A stretch of 38,313 nt of DNA, from assembly GCA_937916135.1 (NCBI GenBank), contig CALFTQ010000094.1, positions 1 through 38,313 on the forward strand, written 5' to 3'. The position numbers and the translations under genes are program-made. The DNA comes from an uncultured Verrucomicrobiales bacterium. GTDB lineage: Bacteria > Verrucomicrobiota > Verrucomicrobiia > Verrucomicrobiales > Akkermansiaceae. Positions 17,421-24,858 of this stretch are shown piece by piece. Below the pieces are notes generated by a model. The model was not told where the DNA came from and did no database searches. It saw nothing but the letters and a program-made list of their open reading frames with translations. How positions within the stretch are numbered: the first letter of the stretch is position 1; each line of letters starts with the position of its first letter.

Positions 17421-18334
17421 GCGTGATTCAGGCGGTCTCGTATATCTGCGGCCAGTTTATCCCAGTGCGGCACCACCGCCCCGGCGGCGTGGGCGCGCTC
17501 CAGCGTGCGGCCCCAGATGGCATCATACTCCACCGGGCGGCCGCGCAGGTAATCCACCGCGCTGCTGGGGATGAATTCGCCCATGATGCGCGTGCGCTCC
17601 ATCTGGCGGTGCACAATGTCCAGCGGCAGGGGGAACCCCCGTTTTTCTGCGGCGTGGCACACTTCCTCCATGATGGCGCGGGCTCGCTCATCCTCACCCG
17701 GCATGCGGAAGAGTTCTTTCACGCTGATACCTCCGTGGGCCACGCAGAGCCCGTTGAAGGGAATATTCCACGAAAGCTTGCACCACTGAATCTGCTCTGC
17801 GTGGTCAAAAGCGGAGGAAACGATGCGTGCCTGCTCAAACATGGCCGCCAATTCTCGGGCCCGGGCGGAACCCGCTGCCGAGCTCACGAAGGGCGCAAAC
17901 TGGATATCGCCGCCCTCCAGGTGGCGGATTTTGCCGGGTTCATCCATCATGCAGCACACGAAACACAGGCCGATGTATACCCGCTCCGCCGGCACAAAGT
18001 CGGAAATGGCCTCGGCATTTCCCATGCCGTTCTGGAAGGTGAGCACCTCCGTATGTTCCCCCACCAGGGTGGGCAGGTAGTTTGCCAGCTGGTCGTTGCA
18101 GGTGGTTTTCCAGCACACTATCACCAGATCCACCGGGCCGCATTCCTCTGCCTTGCGGCACACCTGCACCTGTGGCAGGTGAATATCTCCATGCACGCTC
18201 TCCACATGCAGCCCCTCGGCACGCAGGGGTTCATACACAGAGCGGCCGATAAAGCACACCTCGTGCCCGGCTTCGGCCAGGCGGGCGCCGTAGTAGCAAC
18301 CCAGCGCACCTGCTCCCAATATGGCAGTTCTCAT
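17417..18334 (-). CDS. panE: 2-dehydropantoate 2-reductase (ketopantoate reductase)
   Basis: NADPH-dependent enzyme making pantoate for pantothenate and coenzyme A synthesis; 305 residues, normal length. The Rossmann dinucleotide site is MRTAILGAGALGCYYGARLA; further family features are VIVCWKTT, TFQNGMGNAE, the HAEQIQWCKLSWNIPFNGLC helix with its conserved Lys, and the C-terminal EFIPSSAVDYLRGRPVEYD. Related reductases share this fold, so PanE activity is likely but not proven. Of two in-frame ATGs, 18334 is right: the -10 box occupies 18341-18346, so an mRNA cannot include the ATG at 18340 and should begin at the A of 18334. Confidence 0.87.
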   Translation of the reverse strand: MRTAILGAGALGCYYGARLAEAGHEVCFIGRSVYEPLRAEGLHVESVHGDIHLPQVQVCRKAEECGPVDLVIVCWKTTCNDQLANYLPTLVGEHTEVLTFQNGMGNAEAISDFVPAERVYIGLCFVCCMMDEPGKIRHLEGGDIQFAPFVSSAAGSARARELAAMFEQARIVSSAFDHAEQIQWCKLSWNIPFNGLCVAHGGISVKELFRMPGEDERARAIMEEVCHAAEKRGFPLPLDIVHRQMERTRIMGEFIPSSAVDYLRGRPVEYDAIWGRTLERAHAAGAVVPHWDKLAADIRDRLNHA

Positions 18335-18340
18335 GCCCAT

Positions 18341-18369
18341 AGACTAGCATTTACGCCACTTTTTGGCAA
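18341..18369 (-). promoter_or_regulatory. Promoter of panE, predicting a leaderless mRNA
   Basis: On the minus strand: TTGCCA, 17 bp, TAGTCT. The expected transcription start, 7 bases past the -10 box, is the A of the ATG at 18334. Confidence 0.65.
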
Positions 18370-18397
18370 TAAAAAAGCCGGTACACACACTTTTGCC

Positions 18398-18426
18398 TTG
18401 CATTCTCAGGATAAAAACAGTATTTA
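18398..18426 (+). promoter_or_regulatory. Possible promoter of the small basic protein gene
   Basis: TTGCAT, 17 bp, TATTTA, about 65 bases before the ATG at 18492. The -10 box is imperfect. A leader hairpin (18447-18468: GGGCGGGC / GCCTGCCC, one G-U pair, 6-base loop) lies between promoter and gene and might regulate it. Confidence 0.45.
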
Positions 18427-18491
18427 AGAGTCACTTATATCAACCCGGGCGGGCCTGTTTGCCTGCCCTACAAACACACAACAGAACCACC

Positions 18492-18623
18492 ATGGGTCAA
18501 CAACATCGTAAGGAGACAAAGCGTCGCCGCCGCACCGCTTATATCAAGCGTCAGAAGGAAATCGCCAAGAACAGCAAGAACACCGCTCCTGTTCAGATGG
18601 CCAAGAAGATTTCCAAGGACTAA
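18492..18623 (+). CDS. Small, very basic conserved-looking protein (43 residues)
   Basis: Not assigned to a named family. The sequence begins MGQQHRKETKRRRRTAYIKR and continues with Lys-rich KEIAKNSKN; about 17 of 43 residues are Lys, Arg or His. The composition is like that of small ribosomal proteins or other RNA-binding proteins, so a ribosome- or nucleic-acid-associated role is inferred. A longer in-frame ORF starts at 18363, but its extra residues are non-basic and lie across the promoter, so the ATG at 18492 is preferred. The gene stands alone with its own promoter, leader hairpin and terminator, which suggests strong and separate expression. Confidence 0.75.
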   Translation: MGQQHRKETKRRRRTAYIKRQKEIAKNSKNTAPVQMAKKISKD

Positions 18624-18653
18624 TCTGAGTCTCCTCTTTATCTGACTTCTAGA

Positions 18654-18690
18654 ACCGGCTCCTTTCCCTTTCGGGGGAGGAGCCGGTCTT
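18654..18690 (+). terminator. Terminator of the small basic protein gene
   Basis: Stem starting ACCGGCTCC and closing GGAGCCGGT, extended inward to 15 pairs including two G-T, with loop TTTC, followed by CTTCGTTCTG. Confidence 0.75.
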
Positions 18691-18870
18691 CGTTCTGGCT
18701 GTGCAGAAAGAACAGCGCCCGATGCTAAGGGAGTACGAAATGAGCCCCATCGGGTACCGTCTGCATCACCTTTCAGAATGAAACTATGTTGCCAGTAGTT
18801 GGCACTCTATGTTATTAACTATTAGAACGTAAAAACTACTATATTCTTGTTTTTGCAGGAAAGTGGCTAT

Positions 18871-19869
18871 ATGCTACGCCTTGCTGTGAAACAAGAACTA
18901 CCCTACGATCTGACTATAGTGACAGTGTGCCGGAATGCTCTGCATTTCCTGCCGCGCTGCATAGCCTCTGTACAACCGCTGTATGATACACCCCTTAAAG
19001 TGGAGCATCTCATCGTTGATGGCGCCTCCACCGATGGCAGCGTGGCATATCTGTGGTGCCAGCAGCATGCGGGGCGCATCACACGCTTCATCAGCGAGGC
19101 GGATGATGGTATCTACCACGCCATGAACAAGGGCATAAAGTTATCCTGGGGAAAGGTGCTGGTATTTATCAATGCCGATGATGAAATATGCCCGGGAGCA
19201 GTCCAGGCATGCTGTCTGCCGATTCTGAACGGAGCCGCACAGTACAGTGTAGCCTCGACCCTGTGCATCGGTAAGAAGAAACAGCTCCGGCATCCCCGCT
19301 TGGAGAATACGCTGTGGAGGCAGCCGTATTGCCACCAGGCTATGTATTGCAGCCGGGAGCTGCTCGTGAAGATGGGGGGCTTCGATGCCGTCAGCTTTCC
19401 CATCGGCGCCGATACAGATCTGATGAGAAGGCTGTATATTCAGCACATTCCCTGTGCAGTGGTGCCGGTGGTGGCCGCTCGATTTTATGAAGGGGGCGTA
19501 TCCTCCACCGCCGCCACGCACCATGATGTGTATGAACTCATGCTGAAGTTTGCAGACGGATGCCGCCGGGAGATTCAGCATCACCCGTCATTGGTAGGAC
19601 CCATTGTGAAGCACCTGCGCCGATATGCCAATAAGAAGATTATGCAAAGCGATTTCCCCGCCTTGAGGTGGAAAGACTCATCCCGGATGATGCGTTTCAT
19701 GAAGTCGGTTTCTGCACCATTGAACAACTGGCAACGCTTCATTCTTCAATGCTGGCTCCGTGCCCAGATATGCTGGTACGCCGTGCTGAGTTATTGCAGC
19801 TTCGGTCGGAAGCGCAGGAGCTCGCGCCTTAATCTTGAAATCTGCAGTTTGTTTGCCAATTGCATATGA
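18871..19869 (+). CDS. Family 2 glycosyltransferase (first of two)
   Basis: GT-A fold sugar transferase, probably for surface polysaccharide or LPS; 332 residues. It shows DLTIVTVCRNALHFLPRCIA, the family motif LIVDGASTDGS, the acceptor-side DDGIYHAMNKGIKLSWGKVL and the metal-binding region FINADDE. Donor and acceptor sugars cannot be read. The ATG at 18871 has AGGA 12 bases upstream; a TTG at 18847 is an alternative start. Its stop overlaps the next gene's ATG (ATGA). About 250 bases upstream, after the terminator, hold no clear gene or promoter and are AT-rich, with a possible distant stem CCCGATG / CATCGGG at 18718-18754. Confidence 0.87.
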   Translation: MLRLAVKQELPYDLTIVTVCRNALHFLPRCIASVQPLYDTPLKVEHLIVDGASTDGSVAYLWCQQHAGRITRFISEADDGIYHAMNKGIKLSWGKVLVFINADDEICPGAVQACCLPILNGAAQYSVASTLCIGKKKQLRHPRLENTLWRQPYCHQAMYCSRELLVKMGGFDAVSFPIGADTDLMRRLYIQHIPCAVVPVVAARFYEGGVSSTAATHHDVYELMLKFADGCRREIQHHPSLVGPIVKHLRRYANKKIMQSDFPALRWKDSSRMMRFMKSVSAPLNNWQRFILQCWLRAQICWYAVLSYCSFGRKRRSSRLNLEICSLFANCI

Positions 19870-20948
19870 AATCCGCACACACAAGCGAGCCACCGCTGGT
19901 GACGGTCATCACGGTCTGTTACAATCTGCTCAAAAACGGGCGGGCAGGGTACTTCAGACAATGCCTTAAGTCCGTTTCCTCTCAGGATTACCCGGCCATA
20001 GAGCACCTCGTTATCGATGGCGCTTCTCAGGATGGCACCGTGGAGCAGCTGGAGCAATATGCCCGCCAAGGGTTGATTCGCTACATTTCAGAACCGGATA
20101 CCGGGATTTATGATGCCATGAATAAGGGGATACGCCAGGCCTGTGGCAAGTATATCGCCTTTCTGAATAGCGATGATTTCTGGCATCGGCAAGATGCTGT
20201 GTCCTCATCAGTGGCGGCGCTGGAGCAGAGAGAAGCAGCATTTTCCTATGCTCCGCGCACGCTTGTGCATGCAGATGGCAGCTTCCATTGCACAGAGGCA
20301 GCGGGACTGGGGGTGTTTCCCTGCCTTATGCCGTTCTGCCACCAGACCATGTTCACAAGAAAAGACGTATTGCTGCGGTTGGGCGGCTTTGATAATGAGC
20401 ATTATCGGAGCGCCGCGGATTACGACCTCGTTTTCCGGCTCCTGCTCAGCGGAGAGCCGGGCGTCTATGTGCCACTGAATTTCACCTCCTTCCGACTCGG
20501 GGGATTTTCGGTGAGCGATGATGAGCTGTCCGGGCGGGAATGCCACTTAATCCGGCGCCGGTTGCTTGGCAAACGTGCAGCGGCTCTATTGCAGCGCGGG
20601 CAGATGGATGATAATCTGATGCTGCGAATTCAGGAGCTGGTGCATCCCAGGGTGGCAATGGATATTCTGCGTTGCTTTTCGCAAGACTCACCCGGCCGGT
20701 ACTGCCTTACTTACGGGCTGACCCGTCATCCGGTTGCGGCCCTGAACAGTCGTGTGGCTTGCTGCAGCAAGCAGGCTCAATACCTGCTTTTCGGCTTTCT
20801 CCCGTTGATTCGAGTGAAAAGGAAACCCTCTCGAACGGATTTCTACCTTTTCGGGTTCATTCCGCTGCTCAGGCTCAGGCGCAAGCGGAACATGCTGCAT
20901 TTTCGCGCCCTCTTTGTATTGCCCATTCTGGCCTTGCAGAATCGCTGA
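19866..20948 (+). CDS. Family 2 glycosyltransferase (second of two)
   Basis: Paralogue of the upstream enzyme, 360 residues: LVTVITVCYNLLKNGRAGYF, EHLVIDGASQDGT, the block DTGIYDAMNKGIRQACGKYI, and AFLNSDD. In both proteins the VDGAS/IDGAS and DAMNKGI motifs are at equal spacing, so a duplication is likely. The C-terminal 70 residues carry two copies of a short unit, LFGFLPLIRVKRK and LFGFIPLLRLRRK, joining hydrophobic and basic segments; I infer membrane association. An in-frame start at 19860 (TTG) exists, but the ATG at 19866 coupled to the previous stop is preferred. A REP pair follows the gene. Confidence 0.87.
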   Translation: MKSAHTSEPPLVTVITVCYNLLKNGRAGYFRQCLKSVSSQDYPAIEHLVIDGASQDGTVEQLEQYARQGLIRYISEPDTGIYDAMNKGIRQACGKYIAFLNSDDFWHRQDAVSSSVAALEQREAAFSYAPRTLVHADGSFHCTEAAGLGVFPCLMPFCHQTMFTRKDVLLRLGGFDNEHYRSAADYDLVFRLLLSGEPGVYVPLNFTSFRLGGFSVSDDELSGRECHLIRRRLLGKRAAALLQRGQMDDNLMLRIQELVHPRVAMDILRCFSQDSPGRYCLTYGLTRHPVAALNSRVACCSKQAQYLLFGFLPLIRVKRKPSRTDFYLFGFIPLLRLRRKRNMLHFRALFVLPILALQNR

Positions 20949-20987
20949 CTGGTGCGCGATGAATTGTCTTGTGTGAGGGAAACTATC

Positions 20988-21012
20988 TTGGAGCACGGGA
21001 CTTCAGTCCCGA
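20988..21012 (+). repeat. REP palindrome, left member of a second pair
   Basis: The 25-bp REP unit with two mismatches at its outer left end, core CGGGACTTCAGTCCCG intact. It lies between the glycosyltransferase gene and the ECF sigma gene, which converge. Confidence 0.9.
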
Positions 21013-21028
21013 TGATGTGCCCGTGATT

Positions 21029-21071
21029 TCGGGACTAAAGTCCCGTGCCCCGAAAACGACAAACATCAATT
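21029..21071 (-). repeat. Long REP unit, right member of a second pair
   Basis: Inverted REP (21029-21053, one mismatch in the palindrome loop) followed by the 17-bp flank AACGACAAACATCAATT (21055-21071), the reverse complement of the flank at 14102-14118. Confidence 0.9.
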
Positions 21072-21077
21072 TACCGC

Positions 21078-21683
21078 TCAGACCTCATCCGCCAACAGGC
21101 CCTGGAGCTGGCGGTGGGCGTAATGCAGACGGGAGCGCAGGGTGCCTTCTGAGATATTGATAAGCTTGGCAATCTGCGGATAAGAAAGTCCCTGAATATC
21201 GCAGAGGTTCACGACTTCCTGATGAGCCGGGGAAAGTTGTGAGATGGCGCGAGCCAGTTTGCCACGCAAATCTTTCACCTGAGCCTTGCGGATGGGGTCG
21301 GCCTCCAGATTGGCATCTGCCAGCTCGGCATCTTTTTCCAGAGGGTTGCCTTTTTCATCGTCATCCAGGCTGTAGCTGCGCTCGCGTTTCCGTTTGCGCA
21401 GGAAGTTGCGGGCGTTATTCAGGGCAATGGTGTAGAGCCAGGTGTAGAATGAGCTGTTTCCCTTGAAATAACGCAGGGAATGAAAGGCCTTCAGGAAAGA
21501 TTCCTGGGCCACGTCATAGGCATCAGCCTCACTGTTGAGCATCTGCACCAGCATGGCATTGAGTTTGCGGCTGTGGCGGCGGATGAGTTCATCATACGCG
21601 CGGGTCTGGCCGGACAGGGTGCTCTGGATAAGCTCCTCGTCCGTCTTATCGGCGAATGATTCTCTGGAGGCTGCTTCTTTCAT
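21078..21683 (-). CDS. ECF-type RNA polymerase sigma factor
   Basis: Sigma-70 family regulator of the extracytoplasmic-function type, 201 residues. Region 2 is seen as AYDELIRRHSRKLNAMLVQM, DAYDVAQESFLKAFHSLRYF and SSFYTWLYTIALNNARNFLR; region 4 is LSPAHQEVVNLCDIQGLSYP, QIAKLINISEGTLRSRLHYA. The linker is acidic (DDDEKGNPLEKDAELADA). No anti-sigma gene or membrane sensor stands next to it, so the control mode cannot be read. It is downstream of purF on the same strand, with a hairpin in the 80-base gap. A weak TATGCC lies 8 bases before the ATG without a good -35. Confidence 0.9.
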   Translation of the reverse strand: MKEAASRESFADKTDEELIQSTLSGQTRAYDELIRRHSRKLNAMLVQMLNSEADAYDVAQESFLKAFHSLRYFKGNSSFYTWLYTIALNNARNFLRKRKRERSYSLDDDEKGNPLEKDAELADANLEADPIRKAQVKDLRGKLARAISQLSPAHQEVVNLCDIQGLSYPQIAKLINISEGTLRSRLHYAHRQLQGLLADEV

Positions 21684-21717
21684 GGTGGTGGGGCATAGGG
21701 TGGGTCGGGGTAGTTTT

Positions 21718-21754
21718 GTCCCTGCGGGGATGAATCAGTCATCCCCGCAGGGAC
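21718..21754 (-). terminator. Strong hairpin after purF
   Basis: Perfect 16-bp inverted repeat GTCCCTGCGGGGATGA / TCATCCCCGCAGGGAC with a 5-base loop, between purF and the sigma gene. It is followed on the minus strand by AAAAC rather than a T-run, so termination without a U-tract, or an mRNA-stabilising role, is possible. Confidence 0.6.
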
Positions 21755-21763
21755 GGAGAAATC

Positions 21764-23662
21764 TTAGAGCACGAACTCACCCACGACTCCGCGGGTCTTT
21801 TCGTACCAATCGATATAGGTCTTGTTGATGAGGGTATAGCCACCGGGGGTCGGATAATGACCACTGAAGTACCAGTCACCGCAGGGGGCTTCGATGGCAT
21901 CGTGCAGCCCTTCCAGGGTCTGGTACACGCACTGGATCTCGCATGGCGAGTTTTCCGGCGTGACCATGCGAGAAATCTCAGCCGTGATTTCATCTGCCGA
22001 GAGCGCATTGTAGATGCGGCGCACGGGATTGGTTCGTTTTTCTGCCGGCTGCGTGAGCTGGTAGCGGCATTCGTTGTACACATCGGTGATGATGTTGGAA
22101 AGCCCCTTGCGGTGCAGCAGGTTGATGGCTGCAAGGAAGGCTACGAATTGCCCCATTTCGCACATGTCAATGCCGTAGAAATCCGGATAGCGCACCTGGG
22201 GTGCAGAGGATACGATGACAATCTTGCGAGCTTTGGTGCGGGAAAGAAGACTCAGCAAACTCATCTTGAGCGTGGTGCCGCGCACGATGGAGTCATCGAT
22301 GGCGACAAGCACTTCGTCTTCACCCACGGCGCCGTAGGTCAGGTCATAAACCATAGAGGCCATCTGCTTGCGGCTGCTGGCTTCGGAGATGAAGGTGCGG
22401 AGCTTGATGTCCTTGTGCGCAATCTTTTCTGCGCGGGGCCAGCGGCGCAGAATGAGCTCGTTAATGAGTTCCTCGCTCATGGTACCGTTGCGGAAAGCCT
22501 CCACCATGGCCTGGCTCACCTTGTTGCGGCGGTAGGAACGCAGCCCTTCCAGGAGACCGTAGTAGGAAACCTCGGCCGTGTTGGGGATGAACGTGATAGC
22601 CGCCTTGGAGAAGTCGCTCTTGTCGAGGCTGGCCACCACTTTTTCCGTAAGGTTGGCGCCCAGGGCCTTGCGCTCGCGGTAGATGACGGGGTCATTACCG
22701 CGGGAGGTGTAGATATCCTCGAAACAGCACGGGGTGAACTTACCCGGTGTGGTGTATTCCTTGATGGTCACCTGGCCATCAGCCTTGACCAGCACCATAT
22801 TCGCAGCACCCAGTTCGTGCACTTGGTCTTCATCGACCTCCATCACGCTCATGAGCGGAGCCCGCTCACTGGCGATGGCCAGGTATTCATCCGTCAGGAT
22901 GTAGTAGCAGTGACGGATGCCGTGCGGGTCACGCAGACAGAAGAAGTCACCATTGCCCACGGCGCCCATGATGACGTAGCCGCCGTCCCAGTCCTTGCAG
23001 GCTTTTTCGATTACGTCGAAGAGGTTGAGCTCCGCAGAAATAATCTGGGGAATCTCGCGGCCGTCCACATTCTTGTTGCGCAGTTCACGGTATTTATCAG
23101 TATGCGCCTCATCGAGGTAGTACCCCACCTCTTCGAGGATGGCCTGCGTGTTGGTGTCGAACACAGGGTGCTGGCCGCGCGCCATGAGCTTCTCGTGCAG
23201 TTCCTCCACGTTGGTCATGGAGTAATCGCCCTGGAGCATCAGGGTGCGCGTAGGCCAGTTGGAACGGCGCAGGAAGGGGTGGCAGTTGCCTTCTTCATAT
23301 TGCACACCACTGCTGCCGTAGAGCATGTGCCCCATGAGCACCTCGCCACCGAAGTTGAAATTCTTCTTGAAGGAAATGGCATCAGCCCCATCGATGATAC
23401 CATCTTCGCGCATGTGGCGCAGATTGCGCTGCTGCGCCGTGAAGAGGTCTGTGAGCGCGGAGCCCCCCACCGCACGGGAGCGGAAGATATAGGGCTCGCC
23501 CAGAGGCATGTTCAGCTTGATGCTGCCGAACCCGGCGCCGTCCTGGCCGCGGTTGCGCTGCTTCTCCATGAGGAGGAACAGCTTGTTGAAAGCCCACTCC
23601 GGATTCCCGTACTTCTCTTCGAAGTAGGAAAGCGGCTTGAGCAGGCGGATTGCTGCGGACAT
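21764..23662 (-). CDS. purF: Amidophosphoribosyltransferase homologue lacking the N-terminal catalytic Cys
   Basis: Homologue of the first enzyme of purine synthesis (PRPP plus glutamine to phosphoribosylamine); 632 residues, of the long Bacteroidota-like form. The N-terminal glutaminase-like domain shows NKLFLLMEKQRNRGQDGAGF, VLMGHMLYGSSG, and GDFFCLRDPHGIRHCYY. The transferase domain has SFIPNTAEVSYYGLLEGL and the PRPP-binding loop AIDDSIVRGTTL, and the C-terminus GDWYFSGHYPTPGG is also conserved. The family's nucleophile is a Cys right at the mature N-terminus; this protein begins MSAAIRLLKPLSYFEEKYG with no Cys. An in-frame TAA lies 27 bases upstream, so no longer start exists. Loss of glutamine hydrolysis with ammonia use is inferred. 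It lies 24 bases after purM. Confidence 0.85.
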   Translation of the reverse strand: MSAAIRLLKPLSYFEEKYGNPEWAFNKLFLLMEKQRNRGQDGAGFGSIKLNMPLGEPYIFRSRAVGGSALTDLFTAQQRNLRHMREDGIIDGADAISFKKNFNFGGEVLMGHMLYGSSGVQYEEGNCHPFLRRSNWPTRTLMLQGDYSMTNVEELHEKLMARGQHPVFDTNTQAILEEVGYYLDEAHTDKYRELRNKNVDGREIPQIISAELNLFDVIEKACKDWDGGYVIMGAVGNGDFFCLRDPHGIRHCYYILTDEYLAIASERAPLMSVMEVDEDQVHELGAANMVLVKADGQVTIKEYTTPGKFTPCCFEDIYTSRGNDPVIYRERKALGANLTEKVVASLDKSDFSKAAITFIPNTAEVSYYGLLEGLRSYRRNKVSQAMVEAFRNGTMSEELINELILRRWPRAEKIAHKDIKLRTFISEASSRKQMASMVYDLTYGAVGEDEVLVAIDDSIVRGTTLKMSLLSLLSRTKARKIVIVSSAPQVRYPDFYGIDMCEMGQFVAFLAAINLLHRKGLSNIITDVYNECRYQLTQPAEKRTNPVRRIYNALSADEITAEISRMVTPENSPCEIQCVYQTLEGLHDAIEAPCGDWYFSGHYPTPGGYTLINKTYIDWYEKTRGVVGEFVL

Positions 23663-23686
23663 ATAGAGGAGGGGTGAGAAATTGAT

Positions 23687-24685
23687 TTACTTGCGGACGC
23701 TTACCTTGATACCCTTGCCCTCGCGCATGGTGCCGATGACCGTGCCGCCGGGGCCGGCTGTGAGGGCCTGCTCAACCTGGTCGGGGGAGACGATGGCAAC
23801 CCAGCCGATACCCATGTTGAAGGTGTGGAAGCGGTCTTCTGCATCCACGAACTGCAGCACCTTCTGGGCGGGCTCGTTGTCCCAGTAGGGGATTTCGAGG
23901 TCGGCACCCTTCTCGCCGAGGAAGCGCTCCAGGTTCTCGGGCAGGCCGCCTCCGGTGATGTGGGCGTAGGCCTTGGGGGTAATGCCGAGCTTACGCATAT
24001 CGTACACCACGTCGTGGTACAGGCGGGTCGGGGCCAGCAGCTCGCGCAGCTCATCCTTGGTGAGCAGATCGGGGTTCTGAGCCAGCACGCGGCGCACCAG
24101 GCTCCAGCCGTTGGCGTGGAAACCATCGCTGGGATAACCGATGAGAACATCGCCCACGGCTACCTGGGAGGGGTCAATCATCTCACTCTTCTCCACGCAG
24201 CCAATGCTGAAACCGGCCAGCTCCACCAGCCCCTCAGGCACCACGCCGGGCATTTCGGCGGTTTCGCCACCGGCCAGGATGCAGTTGCAGCTTTCCAGGT
24301 AATCGCACATGCCGGCTACCAGACGGGTAATGCGGGGGCGCTCCACCTCCAGGTTGGAGATACCGAGGTAGTCAAGGAACATGACGGGGTCGCCACCGGT
24401 GGTGAGCAGGTCGTTCACGTTCATGGCCACCAGGTCCTTACCGGCGGTTTCGAGCATATCCATATCGAAGAGAATCTCCGTCTTGGTGCCCACACCGTCC
24501 GTGCCGGTCACGATAACCGGTTCCTTGTAGGAGGAGAGGTCATAAGCTGCTGCAAAAAGGCCGAATGCATTGCAGAGCTTTCGGCTTTTCTGCGTGCGCT
24601 TCACGTGCGCGCTGATATCGGAAACAAAAGACTGCGCCTCAATAGTGTCGACGCCGGACTGCTTGTATGTGAGATTGCCGGACAT
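23687..24685 (-). CDS. purM: Phosphoribosylformylglycinamidine cyclo-ligase (AIR synthetase)
   Basis: Fifth step of purine synthesis: closes the imidazole ring of AIR with ATP, in the cytoplasm; 332 residues. Visible features are YKQSGVDTIEAQ, VTGTDGVGTKTEIL, VAMNVNDLLTTGGDPVMFLD, ILAGGETAEMPGVV and GYPSDGFHANGWSLVRRVL. Two ATGs in frame are possible: 24685 gives MSGNLTYKQSG, the usual N-terminus, and 24700 adds five residues. The promoter lies just upstream, with a GC-rich stretch after the -10 box. purF follows as the second gene of the unit. Confidence 0.94.
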   Translation of the reverse strand: MSGNLTYKQSGVDTIEAQSFVSDISAHVKRTQKSRKLCNAFGLFAAAYDLSSYKEPVIVTGTDGVGTKTEILFDMDMLETAGKDLVAMNVNDLLTTGGDPVMFLDYLGISNLEVERPRITRLVAGMCDYLESCNCILAGGETAEMPGVVPEGLVELAGFSIGCVEKSEMIDPSQVAVGDVLIGYPSDGFHANGWSLVRRVLAQNPDLLTKDELRELLAPTRLYHDVVYDMRKLGITPKAYAHITGGGLPENLERFLGEKGADLEIPYWDNEPAQKVLQFVDAEDRFHTFNMGIGWVAIVSPDQVEQALTAGPGGTVIGTMREGKGIKVSVRK

Positions 24686-24717
24686 AATAGCTTGGTGCAT
24701 CGCTCAGATGCGCGCGC

Positions 24718-24746
24718 ATTATACATGACAACTCCCGATTTGGCAA
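24718..24746 (-). promoter_or_regulatory. Promoter of purM-purF
   Basis: On the minus strand: TTGCCA, 17 bp, TATAAT (perfect -10), followed by GCGCGCGC. The GC-rich discriminator is the kind linked to growth-rate or ppGpp control, as inference. No PurR-type operator was recognised. Confidence 0.75.
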
Positions 24747-24792
24747 GCCGTTTCTGCCACCTTTTTCCAACTGATTTACACCGCAGAAGAAT

Positions 24793-24827
24793 AAAAAGCA
24801 CCCCGGGCTGAATGGAGCAGACCGGGG
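24793..24827 (-). terminator. Terminator of the amino-acid ABC transporter operon
   Basis: On the minus strand: CCCCGG and CTG paired with CAG and CCGGGG around a 7-base loop, then TGCTTTTTATT. Confidence 0.8.
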
Positions 24828-24858
24828 CGCGGAGTCAAAAGAGAGATGAGAGAAAAAA

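Noticed and set aside
18718..18754. Distant stem CCCGATG / CATCGGG in the AT-rich gap before the glycosyltransferases
   Set aside because: Seven pairs around a 23-base loop with no promoter or T-run; too weak to call a regulatory RNA.
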